A stretch of DNA of 37,262 nucleotides from CAYOVG01 sp964407285 (GTDB lineage Bacteria > Desulfobacterota > Syntrophobacteria > Syntrophobacterales > Syntrophobacteraceae): positions 1 to 37,262 of the forward strand of contig CAYOVG010000018.1 in assembly GCA_964407285.1 (NCBI GenBank), given 5' to 3'. The notes beneath the pieces are model-generated. The model worked only from the letters and a program-made list of their open reading frames with translations. It was not told the origin of the DNA and searched no databases. Position numbers and translations under genes: made by a program. Of this stretch, positions 16,982 to 24,276 are shown piece by piece (positions within the stretch are counted from its first letter, which is position 1; every line of letters begins with the position of its first letter).

Positions 16982-17021
16982 GGGGATTTTGTCGGGTATC
17001 AAATGGGTATGCGGATTACCC
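16982..17021 (-). promoter_or_regulatory. Conserved operator/promoter element, copy C
   Basis: GGGGATTTT (16982-16990), 4 nt, GGTA (16995-16998), 6 nt, GGGTA (17005-17009), 7 nt, TACCC (17017-17021). It shares 19 of the 28 core positions with both copies A and B, which lie 12 kb away, and all spacings are equal. It is oriented toward the minus-strand diguanylate cyclase gene. The -10-like hexamer is CAAAAT here. Confidence 0.6.
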
Positions 17022-17171
17022 AAGGAATATTTATAATCAATGATCATAATCGGTTATAATTATCTGTCAATCAGTCCCGTTTCCGCGGACCCACCACTGC
17101 AGACCCGGCCTCAGAGAACGTGGCCTGCAGGAATACCTGATGGAAGTGTGGCCTTCGTTCGTATTGTACAT

Positions 17172-17208
17172 GAGAACCCCACCCGTGGAGTTGTCGTAGT
17201 GGGGGCTC
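17172..17208. terminator. GC-rich inverted repeat near the kinase 3' end
   Basis: GAGAACCCCAC (17172-17182) can pair with GTGGGGGCTC (17199-17208) with one bulge. On the plus strand it is followed by TTTCACATTT. It sits 28 nt beyond the stop of the minus-strand histidine kinase and may end that transcript, but there is no good T-run in that direction. The terminator call is tentative. Confidence 0.35.
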
Positions 17209-17235
17209 TTTCACATTTCGCAGGCAACAGCCGCT

Positions 17236-19005
17236 CTACAACGGAACCCGAACAATGAACGCCGCACCCTTTCCCGGTTCGCTTTCGCACCGGATGGCCC
17301 CACCGTGGGCCTCCACGATGGACTTGCAGATGGCGAGGCCGAGCCCCGTACCCTTATTGCCTTTAGTCGTGAAAAACGGAAGGAATATCTCTTCCGGGTC
17401 CGCGGATTGAACGCCGGGGCCGGTGTCCCGGATGTCGATCACGAGCCACTCCCCATCCGCTTTAACTTCTATGCGCAGGACCCCCCCGGTCCCGCTCGCC
17501 CCTCCGTTCATGGCCTCGAGACCGTTCTTTGTCAGGTTGGTGAGCACCACGTGCATGAGTCGCGAGTCCACATGGATGGGGGGCAAATCGGGCTGGACCA
17601 CGACTTCCATGCGAATGCCCTTGCCCTCTAAGTCGTCATGGACCTCGTGCACGCACACAATCGGATAGAGCATCGCCGCCGCGGACACCTCCTGGAGCTG
17701 CATCTCCGGCTTGCCGGCAAACAGCAGGAAATCCTGCAGAAAGGACCTGACCCGGTCGGTTTCCGATACCAGGATCTCGACCCCTTTCTCTCCCTTCGGC
17801 CCGAGGGGTTCGCGCTTGATGGCTCGCACCGCCATGGTGATGTTGCCGAGAAGGTTGCCGACCTCATGGATTACCTTGCTGGTTGCGGTGCCCAGGAGCG
17901 CCAGGTTTCGAGCGTGCGCGAGTTCCTTCGCGGTCTCCACCTGCTGCCTGATGTAGCCTTTCAGAGCGTCTATCATTTTGTTGAAAGCCACGCTCAGGTC
18001 TCCTATCTCATCGTGCGTGGAAACGACCACCTTCTGGTCCAGGTCCCCCTCACTCACCTTCTGGACCTGGGCGTGGAGAGTATGAACGGGATTGAGGAAT
18101 TGCCTTATCCAGAACCATCCGTATAGAGCGGCAACGGCGCAGATCACGATTGTGATCAGTACGGCCCAAAGATAATTCCAGTACAAATAGATGTACGCCT
18201 CTCCTTCCGGTTGGGTTACGACGGCTATCCACCCCACTTCGGGGATCAAGCACCCGATGCGGTAGTACTTTACCCCTTCGACCATTTCCGACCAGACGAC
18301 GGGTCCGTCGTTCTCCCTCAGATCGTTCAACACTTCAGCATCGGTGTTGTAGGAGGACCTTACCACGTAGATCATGTTCGGGTCCGCGATCAGACGGCCC
18401 GAAGCCGCGTCCATGATGTAGACCCACCCTCCCCGGCCGATGGTTACCTTCTTCAATACGTTCCAGACCGTCCTCAAATTGAGGTTGCTCCAGAGCACCG
18501 CGCTCACCTTTCCCAGGCTGTAGACCGGCACGGCCATCTGGACGTAGGGGAGGTTTTCAACGGTCAGCATAACGGGAGAGATGCTGCCGCGGCCGGACAG
18601 CGCTTCCAGGAATGTCTCGTTGTCCTTGAAGGATATCTTCTCCGGCATCCAGCCCGAACTCACCAGGGTTTCCCCTTCCAGCGAGACGACAGACAGCGAG
18701 AGGAAAATGCCGGTCCTTTGAATGAAGGCGTCCAGAATGATTTCCCGTTGCCAGCCATCCGGCTTACTATGATTCATCACCCATGAGAGCCCCTCCAGGC
18801 TCCTTCGGGAAGAGTCGACGAACTGATGGATCTGGCTTGCCGCGCTCACGACGATATTCCTGTAGTCCTGCTCGATGGTGTAGGTGAAGTGCTTGTAATT
18901 AACCACCGATAGGGTGATCGTGATTGCAGAGGTCGTCAAAAGGATGAGAATGACGGCAAATACAACGAGCTTATGGAACAGTTTGCTCTTGATCGGAGTT
19001 ATCAT
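17236..19005 (-). CDS. Membrane sensor histidine kinase (Cache-HAMP-HisKA-HATPase)
   Basis: This 589-residue inner-membrane kinase has membrane helices at about 12-34 and 279-300 enclosing a periplasmic Cache-like sensor (about 36-270, with GRGGWVYIMDAASGRLIADP). Then come a HAMP domain (about 300-355), an H-box with His380 in KVIHEVGNLLGN, an N-box (VLTNLTKNGLEAM, about 487), DIRDTGPGV, the F-box FLPFFTTKG and GTGLGLAI. The HEVGN H-box differs from the usual HELRxP but is common in small-molecule-sensing kinases. The N-box has KNGLEAM where most have NA; the key Asn remains. The kinase has no receiver, so its partner is probably one of the three nearby regulators (13065, 14997, 21032), all of which lack a neighbouring kinase. 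The ribosome site is weak. The ligand is unknown. Confidence 0.92.
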   Translation of the reverse strand: MITPIKSKLFHKLVVFAVILILLTTSAITITLSVVNYKHFTYTIEQDYRNIVVSAASQIHQFVDSSRRSLEGLSWVMNHSKPDGWQREIILDAFIQRTGIFLSLSVVSLEGETLVSSGWMPEKISFKDNETFLEALSGRGSISPVMLTVENLPYVQMAVPVYSLGKVSAVLWSNLNLRTVWNVLKKVTIGRGGWVYIMDAASGRLIADPNMIYVVRSSYNTDAEVLNDLRENDGPVVWSEMVEGVKYYRIGCLIPEVGWIAVVTQPEGEAYIYLYWNYLWAVLITIVICAVAALYGWFWIRQFLNPVHTLHAQVQKVSEGDLDQKVVVSTHDEIGDLSVAFNKMIDALKGYIRQQVETAKELAHARNLALLGTATSKVIHEVGNLLGNITMAVRAIKREPLGPKGEKGVEILVSETDRVRSFLQDFLLFAGKPEMQLQEVSAAAMLYPIVCVHEVHDDLEGKGIRMEVVVQPDLPPIHVDSRLMHVVLTNLTKNGLEAMNGGASGTGGVLRIEVKADGEWLVIDIRDTGPGVQSADPEEIFLPFFTTKGNKGTGLGLAICKSIVEAHGGAIRCESEPGKGAAFIVRVPL

Positions 19006-19561
19006 AATGATCTAAACACCGGTTACACTGTGCTGCTAAAACTCGAATGAAATTCCGCCTTCGGCCCGGCGTCCCTGCCGGGGGAGCCCGTTGCGGTACG
19101 GAAAGCCCGAACCGACCGGTCGAATGCCGCTTCGATTTCGCCTGAAAGCCCGGTTCGGGCGGATACATCGATTTTTCATACTTGTCGGTCGTATAGTTGA
19201 AACGGATGCAATTGTCAACATCGGCTGGAAAAAGATTCGCCTCGAATGCGGGAAACCCGAGCGGCTGTTTCCCGTCCCGATTCCGACCCCATTCAAAGCT
19301 TGGACCGGCAGGTGAGTACTACCCATCCATACTCTTTCGGTGAACGGTTAACCGTGCTTCAATACACGATCATCTGCAACATTGAGTAGCTATAATACCT
19401 CATTCATACCGCCCAAGTTCCCCCTTGTCCGGAGGACGTCCGATGTGGTATCGAACGATCGGCCGAGTGCGCAGCGAGAGCGGTCGGCCTGTCTTTTATC
19501 CAGCTAATCATGCCAGAATATAAGATTGCCACGACCTCAGGATGGAAAGGGCCTGCGTTCA
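19006..19561. other. Divergent intergenic region between kinase and second PilZ gene
   Basis: These 556 nt hold no convincing gene. A perfect 12-bp palindrome ACGGTTAACCGT lies at 19344-19355. A TACCC (19320-19324) followed 5 nt later by TACT recalls half of the conserved element but has the wrong spacing. A 6-bp GC-rich stem, GGCCGA (19461-19466) and TCGGCC (19484-19489), followed by TGTCTTTT (19490-19497), looks like a weak plus-strand terminator, although no plus-strand gene precedes it. A short untranslated RNA upstream is possible but unproven. Confidence 0.4.
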
Positions 19562-19948
19562 ATGAGTCGATCCGTTGAGGAACAAAGAAAGTACAAACGT
19601 TATAAGGCAAAGGACGGGACGATAGCGTTCCTGGAAAACGGGTCCACCAGGTCGGGCCTGGTAAAGGATGTCAGCAGAGGAGGGATTGCGGTCCGCTACA
19701 TTTGGGATGGCGACTTGCCTCACGACCCCGTCACGGTCAGCATCTATTCCACCGGAGAGTTCCTCTTTCGCATGGAAAAAATCCGATGCAGGATCGTTCA
19801 TGACCGGGATGAATTCTCTTCCGGGGGGACAATGGAATACGACGGCATCGGCGCCAGGGTGTGCGGGGTGCAATTCGAGAAGTTGTCGTTTCAGGACCTT
19901 CTCCGTTTGAAGTACTTTCTCGAAACCTGTACGCTGGAAGAACTGTAG
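19562..19948 (+). CDS. PilZ-domain protein (c-di-GMP receptor), second copy
   Basis: This 128-residue single-domain protein has RxxxR (R9 and R13 in EEQRKYKRY) and the second PilZ motif in VKDVSRGGIAV. The barrel strands follow (EKIRCRIVHDRD, IGARVCGVQFEKLS) and a closing helix (QDLLRLKYFLETC). It has the same length and layout as the PilZ protein at 14166-14552 but differs widely in sequence, so the two are not a recent duplication. The frame can begin at 19526, but the ATG at 19562, following GAAAGGG, gives the same length as the other PilZ protein and is preferred. It stands alone, with long non-coding stretches on both sides. The partner is unknown. Confidence 0.87.
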   Translation: MSRSVEEQRKYKRYKAKDGTIAFLENGSTRSGLVKDVSRGGIAVRYIWDGDLPHDPVTVSIYSTGEFLFRMEKIRCRIVHDRDEFSSGGTMEYDGIGARVCGVQFEKLSFQDLLRLKYFLETCTLEEL

Positions 19949-20387
19949 GGTCGATTACACTTTTCTCGGCTGCTTTGAGTGCAACTCCAGCGGGCATCCC
20001 CTCCGGCCGCCATCGAGATCAAGACGCATGTCGGAGGATGCGCGGCTCCGGCCGATGCCGCTCGAAAAATGGACTGGGACCGGCGGTCGTGCACGGGACA
20101 GTGAAAAGGCATGAGGGGGCCGTCTCGGTCACGAGTAAAGTGGGAAGGGCTCCACTTTCGATACTCTGCCGAAACTGCCTACACGAAAACTCATCCCCAC
20201 CATTGTGCCCATCGTCGCCGGCGGCGCGAGCAGCGCGGTGGACGGGCCAAAGCCCTTCTTTCCTTCACTCCCCGGGGAACCGTACTGCTCTTCGACAGCG
20301 GATATCGCGGCTACGGACAGGTCGCCCCAAAAGCCCCTTTTAGTCCGCAGCCAACCATAGAACGGACCGGGTACGACCGATCGCAAG
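19949..20387. other. Gene-free stretch between convergent PilZ and response-regulator genes
   Basis: I see no supported gene in these 439 nt. Open frames exist on both strands (for example minus 20129-20386), but their predicted peptides are Pro/Gly/Ser-rich, match no family I recognise and have no ribosome site. The GC content is similar to coding DNA, so a decayed gene is possible. No clear terminator separates the two convergent genes. Confidence 0.35.
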
Positions 20388-21032
20388 TCAGGATATGTCC
20401 AGCACCTTCTCGCTTATTGCGATTCTGATCAATTCGCCTATGTCGTTTGCGCCCAGCTTTCGCATTATGCTGTATTTGTGTGATTCAACGGTTTTTGCGC
20501 TGACCTCGAGAGTCCGAGAGATATCCTTCGGCGTGTTCATTTCGACAAGCAACCGAAACACTTCCATCTCACGAGTCGTAAGCTCATCCAGCCTGTTCTT
20601 TACGCCCTTCTCATCGAAGGTCAAAGCCAACGAATCACCGGCGAGAGGAGACATGAATCTGTCTCCACCGGATACTGCGTCCAGGGCCTCCTCCAGTTCG
20701 TCTATTCCGGCCATCTTCAGCACGAGCGCCGATGCTCCGGCTTGGAATAATCTCATTGCTGAATCTTTCTCCAGCTGTCCGGTATAAACCACTATCTGCA
20801 TCTCAGGGAAGAGTGCCTTGATCTGCCGGGTGGCGTCAACTCCATTGAGGTTCGGCATATCGATATCGATGATCGCGATATCGGGTCGCAATGATCTCGC
20901 TTTTTCGAGAGCCTGGTATCCGTCCGGAGCGTCTCCCACAACCTGGAATTCCGGAGAACCATCCAGGACCAGCTTGATGCCGTCGACTACTACGGGGTGA
21001 TCGTCCACAATGAGGACACTTTTCTTCAGCAT
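20388..21032 (-). CDS. NarL/FixJ-type response regulator
   Basis: This 214-residue regulator has a receiver (about 1-118) with D10/D11, phospho-acceptor D56 in IIDIDMPNLNG, T84 and K106. A linker follows and then a LuxR-type HTH (about 150-208) beginning LTTREMEVFRLLVEMNTPKD, with recognition region VSAKTVESHKYSIMRKL. Receiver and HTH have the same residue numbering as in the regulator at 14997-15650, which supports common ancestry. About 60 nt upstream is an imperfect inverted repeat (ACCGTATGA at 21089-21097 and TCATAACGGT at 21103-21112) that could be an operator for this or another regulator. No kinase is adjacent. Confidence 0.92.
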   Translation of the reverse strand: MLKKSVLIVDDHPVVVDGIKLVLDGSPEFQVVGDAPDGYQALEKARSLRPDIAIIDIDMPNLNGVDATRQIKALFPEMQIVVYTGQLEKDSAMRLFQAGASALVLKMAGIDELEEALDAVSGGDRFMSPLAGDSLALTFDEKGVKNRLDELTTREMEVFRLLVEMNTPKDISRTLEVSAKTVESHKYSIMRKLGANDIGELIRIAISEKVLDIS

Positions 21033-21824
21033 TGCTACCTCAATGGTTTGAAGATAAACAACAGTATCGGTTTCCGGTATCGCATGGCACCGTATGATAC
21101 GTTCATAACGGTTTACCCTGCAAGTCTTTTTTTATTCGTCCCATGCCCTGCAACAATCCCTTTTGGGGCGATTCGCCCGGTCGAGTGAACTGTATTCCAG
21201 GGAGAAACGTATTGCGATCGTTAACGGTACAATGACGTTTCACTTCCGGGAGCGACTCCAATCCCACTCCATCCGGGAAACCGCTTCCGATGACCGTCGA
21301 GTCGTCGGAGTCGCTCACGGCAATCAAACCTCCGTCCGGGGAGCAAAGGCATGGGCTGCAGCCCTCGATGCTCGAGGCGACAATCGTAGCCAGGTCAGCG
21401 CACATAACTCCGGCTCGATGCCCGTTCCACCGTGAATCCCCCGGAAGGCGCGGCCGGGTATGGGGCTAGGCCGAAACAACCGGCTCCGGCCGACACGCGG
21501 GGGCGACCTGGAATTCCAGCCACGGTCGATATAGTTTAGCGAAAACGCGATTGTCGCGTAATCAGGAAATGCCTGATTTTTTCGATCGCGCAGACCGGGG
21601 AAACCCCTGGTATGACATGAACGGCATCAGGCAATTCACCGAGACCCGAAGTCGAAGGTCAACCGCCAACCGTGGGGCGCTCCCGCTCGGTCCACGATCC
21701 CTTCACACCGATAGGTCCGCGTCTCCCGGAGGGGCTCCGGTTTCCGCTACTTGCCCGCACTCAACGAAACGGTTATCAATATAAGTTTGCGTGATCGACA
21801 TACTCAAATGTGGCTGGATGACAG
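21033..21824. other. Long gene-poor region upstream of the small secreted protein gene
   Basis: These 792 nt lie between divergent genes. They contain the inverted repeat at 21089-21112 and a good plus-strand intrinsic terminator at 21560-21582. A minus-strand frame of 100 codons (21103-21405) has only a poorly spaced GGAG, matches no family I know and is not called. The terminator has no plus-strand gene before it for over 1.6 kb, so part of this region may make an untranslated RNA. Confidence 0.4.
21560..21582 (+). terminator. Intrinsic terminator with no upstream gene
   Basis: AATCAGG (21560-21566) and CCTGATT (21572-21578) form a perfect 7-bp stem with a 5-nt loop, followed directly by a T-run (six T counting the last two of the stem). 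The layout works only on the plus strand. The nearest plus-strand gene upstream ends at 19948 with other features between, so it either ends an uncalled small RNA or insulates the gene at 21825. Confidence 0.6.
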
Positions 21825-22265
21825 ATGAAGCGGTTTATCAGATGCATGGCTGTGGTCGTCTCCGTAATCGTTTTCCCGAATTTCATCAATCCGCCCGGAA
21901 TATCCGCGGAGCCGCAAATCGACGGCGCCTGGTGGGTCGTGCAGAATCAGGAAGCGAAGAAGAGTGCGATTGCCGGAGTGATCGAGGGGATACGCCTTGG
22001 AAGGGATTTCGCCACCTGGAACCTCTTTGAACCGGATAAGGAGTGTTTCGACGAGGCTGTCGAATCATTCAATCACTACATGCGATACCTGAGATTCCTG
22101 AAGCCGGAGCAAATCATGGACGGCCTCGATTGGCTTTATGCCGATCAGGAGAACAGAAAGATATCTCTGCATAGGGCTGTCTGGCTTGTCGCCAACCGGC
22201 TGCGCGGAAAGCCCGAGAAAAAGCTGCAAGAGATGATCGAGAACCACAGAAAATCCTCCAGGTAG
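21825..22265 (+). CDS. Small secreted alpha-helical protein of unknown function
   Basis: This 146-residue protein has a clear signal peptide (hydrophobic VVVSVIVF, cleavage near ISA/EP at residue 28). The mature part of about 118 residues is mostly helical, with IDGAWWVVQNQEAKKSAIAGVIEGIRLG, given here in part as IAGVIEGIRLG, and a C-terminal half containing GLDWLYADQENRKISLHRAVWLVANRLRG. The pattern of a pair of helices followed by a D-x-x-N-R-x-I-x-x-x-x-A-V-W segment is one I have seen in small periplasmic proteins of unknown role, but I cannot name a family with confidence. There are no cysteines in the mature part. GGATGACAG precedes the ATG. No operon partner is seen. Confidence 0.7.
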   Translation: MKRFIRCMAVVVSVIVFPNFINPPGISAEPQIDGAWWVVQNQEAKKSAIAGVIEGIRLGRDFATWNLFEPDKECFDEAVESFNHYMRYLRFLKPEQIMDGLDWLYADQENRKISLHRAVWLVANRLRGKPEKKLQEMIENHRKSSR

Positions 22266-22311
22266 AACGGAACGGATGCCGTGTTTTCGACCGGGCGTGC
22301 TTCCGGGATGC

Positions 22312-22742
22312 CTATGCATTCCCGGTCCCTTCGAAAAGGAACCGGAGAAGGGTCCTGTCCGAACATGGCGGTCTTTTCTTCTTGAAAACCTTGAGGCCTC
22401 TTTCCCATTGTCTTATGAGCGTACAGATGCGATCCTCGACTTCCGGGGCTACTTCCATAAATCTGATGTTCGCCACATATCGGCCGTCAACCAGTCGCTC
22501 ACCTCTCAGCACCTCGGCGGACAGCAAAGGAAGCGGCGCATCCGGCAGATCGAGTTCCACTTTTCCCGTTGTCCCGGCAGTCAACATCTCCTGACTCACT
22601 ACCCGAATTCCACGGTGGAACCCGTTATTGATCGCTTCTCAAGTCCCGAACGGGGACTGTGTGCGCAGTAGGCAGATCCGGCATAGGAGTCGAGAGCAGG
22701 ATAGCAAAGGGCGACATATCGTTGAACGTTCAGTCTTCTGCG
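22312..22742 (-). pseudogene. Broken third PilZ-domain gene
   Basis: A 95-codon minus-strand frame (22312-22599, GTG start) reads like the second half of a PilZ domain: GKVELDLPDAPLPLLSAEVL, DGRYVANIRFMEVAP and a closing helix ending in FKKK. Its frame extends upstream through GFHRGIRVVS, where the second PilZ motif would be, to a TGA at 22639-22641. The first half is found in another frame at about 22742-22650, where RRRLNVQRYVALCYP has the RxxxR-like arrangement at the right distance. The two frames differ, so one insertion or deletion between about 22600 and 22700 would explain the break. No ribosome site is seen. It could instead be a short real protein lacking the ligand-binding arginines. 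The C-terminal match is moderate and the N-terminal match weak. Confidence 0.4.
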
Positions 22743-22763
22743 AATGTCCTCGCCCCGACGGCA

Positions 22764-23396
22764 TCAATGAGAAACCGCATCCACATAGAGCTTCTGGAGG
22801 CGCTCCGCGATACTCCACTTTTTGATGAGGGCGGCGGCAGCGGGCGGGACCAGGTGTTCCCAGGGTTCTCCGAGGGCGATCCTCCCGCGGACTTCGGTGG
22901 CGCTGAGCCCTTTGTTCTCGCGCGATCTCGTCCACAGGATCTCCGTCCGAAGGCCCATCGCGCGGAAGCGGTCGAGCTTGCGCCATCCCCAGTCGTCGTA
23001 GATCGTGAGGAAGAAGGCGGCGTCGAGGGGCAGGTAGTACCTGTAGTGTTCCGGAAGATTTATGGGGAACGGGACGATCGAGAATTCCATGAGGCTCAGG
23101 CCCGCCTCCAGCAGGACATCCCGGACCATGAGGCTGCGTTCGAAATAGGTGAGCGGGTTGCTTGCGGGACTGCTCCGTTCGGGGTCCGCGGGATCATCCC
23201 TTGTGAGCAGGGGATCTGGGTTCGTGATCCCGACGATCATGTGCCGGCAGCGGGCTTTTCCGGCCAGGAGGTACTTCAGGTGGTCGTTGTGGAGGACCTG
23301 GAACCTGCCGTGTATTACTCCCATATCGCACAGGGCGTTCTCATGTTTCGCCTCATCGGGCACCACCAGTGACGAAGCTTTCACATAGCTACTCAT
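22764..23396 (-). CDS. HxGH-type nucleotidyltransferase (NadM/cytidylyltransferase-like)
   Basis: This 210-residue cytoplasmic enzyme of the nucleotidyltransferase superfamily has the first motif GVIHGRFQVLHNDHLKYL (a GRFQxxHxxH form with HNDH) and the second motif LSATEVRGRIALGEPW near residue 165-180. By sequence it is closest in style to archaeal-type NMN adenylyltransferases. Its two neighbours are a CDP-alcohol phosphatidyltransferase and a sugar-isomerase-like TIM barrel. In such sets the nucleotidyltransferase often uses CTP to make a CDP-activated alcohol. Either reaction is possible from sequence alone. The first 24 residues precede the conserved core and could be trimmed (an ATG at residue 25), but neither start has a good ribosome site. 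It is the last gene of the three-gene set. Confidence 0.75.
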   Translation of the reverse strand: MSSYVKASSLVVPDEAKHENALCDMGVIHGRFQVLHNDHLKYLLAGKARCRHMIVGITNPDPLLTRDDPADPERSSPASNPLTYFERSLMVRDVLLEAGLSLMEFSIVPFPINLPEHYRYYLPLDAAFFLTIYDDWGWRKLDRFRAMGLRTEILWTRSRENKGLSATEVRGRIALGEPWEHLVPPAAAALIKKWSIAERLQKLYVDAVSH

Positions 23397-23499
23397 CGCC
23401 GGGCTCGCATCGTCGCGTTGTTCACATCGTTTACGTCATCTACAGCATCGTTCATATCGAGCCGGCATGGCGGCGTCACACCGGAGTCGCGGCAGAGCG

Positions 23500-24276
23500 T
23501 CATAGCGGCTGAGAATACCGGAGCGCGCGGACCAGGCGGCTCACGACGACGAGGCTCGGGTGCACCGCCAGGTATGCCAGCGCCACGACCGGCAGACCGG
23601 ACCAGAAGACGGTTCCCCAGGCGCACAGGATCATCACCGTCGTCCTCGTGCCCTTGGATGCGAGCGTGGGGTTCCCGAGGTCCATGCCGAGGCTCTCCGC
23701 CCTCGCGGAGGAATAGCTGACGAGGTTGCTTCCTATGAGCGCGAGCGCCCCCAGGGCCAGCAGACCCCACTGCGGCATGGGAAAAGGGAGCCGAAACAGG
23801 TAGACGATGAGACCTATCACCATCGCGCCGTCGGAATAGCGGTCCAGCACGGAATCCCAAAACGTCCCGCCCTTGCCGGCGCGGCCCGTGATGCGGGCAA
23901 ACTGGCCGTCCACGCCGTCGAGCACCTGCGCGGCCGCCGCAATGCAGCCCGCGAGCCATGCCGCCCCCAGGGCGAACACGACGCCCGCAAGGACCCCGAG
24001 CGCGGCGGAGAAAAGCGTTATCATCCACGGCCTCAGCCAGTCCAGGTGGAGCAGGCGCGGCGTGATCCGGGCCGAAAGATTCACCTTGATCCACTTGAGC
24101 ACGAAGCGGTCGGTCGGCTTGGTCCGCCAGCGGTCGAAATCCTCGGCGACCCCGGTCTTTCCTGGATGGGGAAAATTCGCGGAAATTCCGGGATTCCCGG
24201 AATGCTCGGGATTTCCGACGCCGGGATCGGCATCGATACCGGTATTTCTCAGATCGAATGAACTTCCGATAGCCAT
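23500..24276 (-). CDS. CDP-alcohol phosphatidyltransferase family membrane protein
   Basis: This 258-residue inner-membrane enzyme joins a CDP-activated alcohol to a second alcohol. The complete family signature DxxDGxxAR...G...D...D is visible as LDGVDGQFARITGRAGKGG followed by TFWDSVLD, in the first membrane pair. About five to six membrane helices follow. The frame is open to 24396. The ATG at 24276, directly after a GGAAGGGGG run, is preferred; it overlaps the upstream gene by 28 nt and implies translational coupling. The first 45 residues are a Gly/Asn/Pro-rich segment encoded by a degenerate GGGATTCC-like repeat (about 24170-24260) with no family match. The substrates are unknown. The neighbouring nucleotidyltransferase may provide the CDP-linked partner. 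Confidence 0.85.
   Translation of the reverse strand: MAIGSSFDLRNTGIDADPGVGNPEHSGNPGISANFPHPGKTGVAEDFDRWRTKPTDRFVLKWIKVNLSARITPRLLHLDWLRPWMITLFSAALGVLAGVVFALGAAWLAGCIAAAAQVLDGVDGQFARITGRAGKGGTFWDSVLDRYSDGAMVIGLIVYLFRLPFPMPQWGLLALGALALIGSNLVSYSSARAESLGMDLGNPTLASKGTRTTVMILCAWGTVFWSGLPVVALAYLAVHPSLVVVSRLVRALRYSQPL

Larger units (their letters stand above)
16715..17235. other. Intergenic region upstream of the diguanylate cyclase gene
   Basis: These 521 nt hold no convincing gene. From the cyclase outward there is a small hairpin (GGAGTG 16763-16768 with CACTCC 16774-16779), the full element copy C (16982-17021), an AT-rich stretch (17025-17065) and a GC-rich inverted repeat near the kinase end (17172-17208). 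If transcription starts at copy C, the cyclase mRNA would have an untranslated leader of about 265 nt. I looked for a GEMM-type aptamer there and did not find one. Confidence 0.5.

Noticed and set aside
19320..19334. Fifth copy of the conserved element before the second PilZ gene
   Set aside because: TACCC is followed by TACT with 5 nt instead of 6, and neither the GGGTA partner nor the AAAATCCCC part is present.
21103..21405. 100-codon minus-strand frame upstream of the response regulator
   Set aside because: It has no family match, its GGAG is too close to the start codon, and codon use is not convincing.
23400..23470. Degenerate CATCGTT/CACATCG repeats between the nucleotidyltransferase and the CDP-alcohol phosphatidyltransferase
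   Set aside because: Units are irregular and few. It is no more than low-complexity intergenic sequence.
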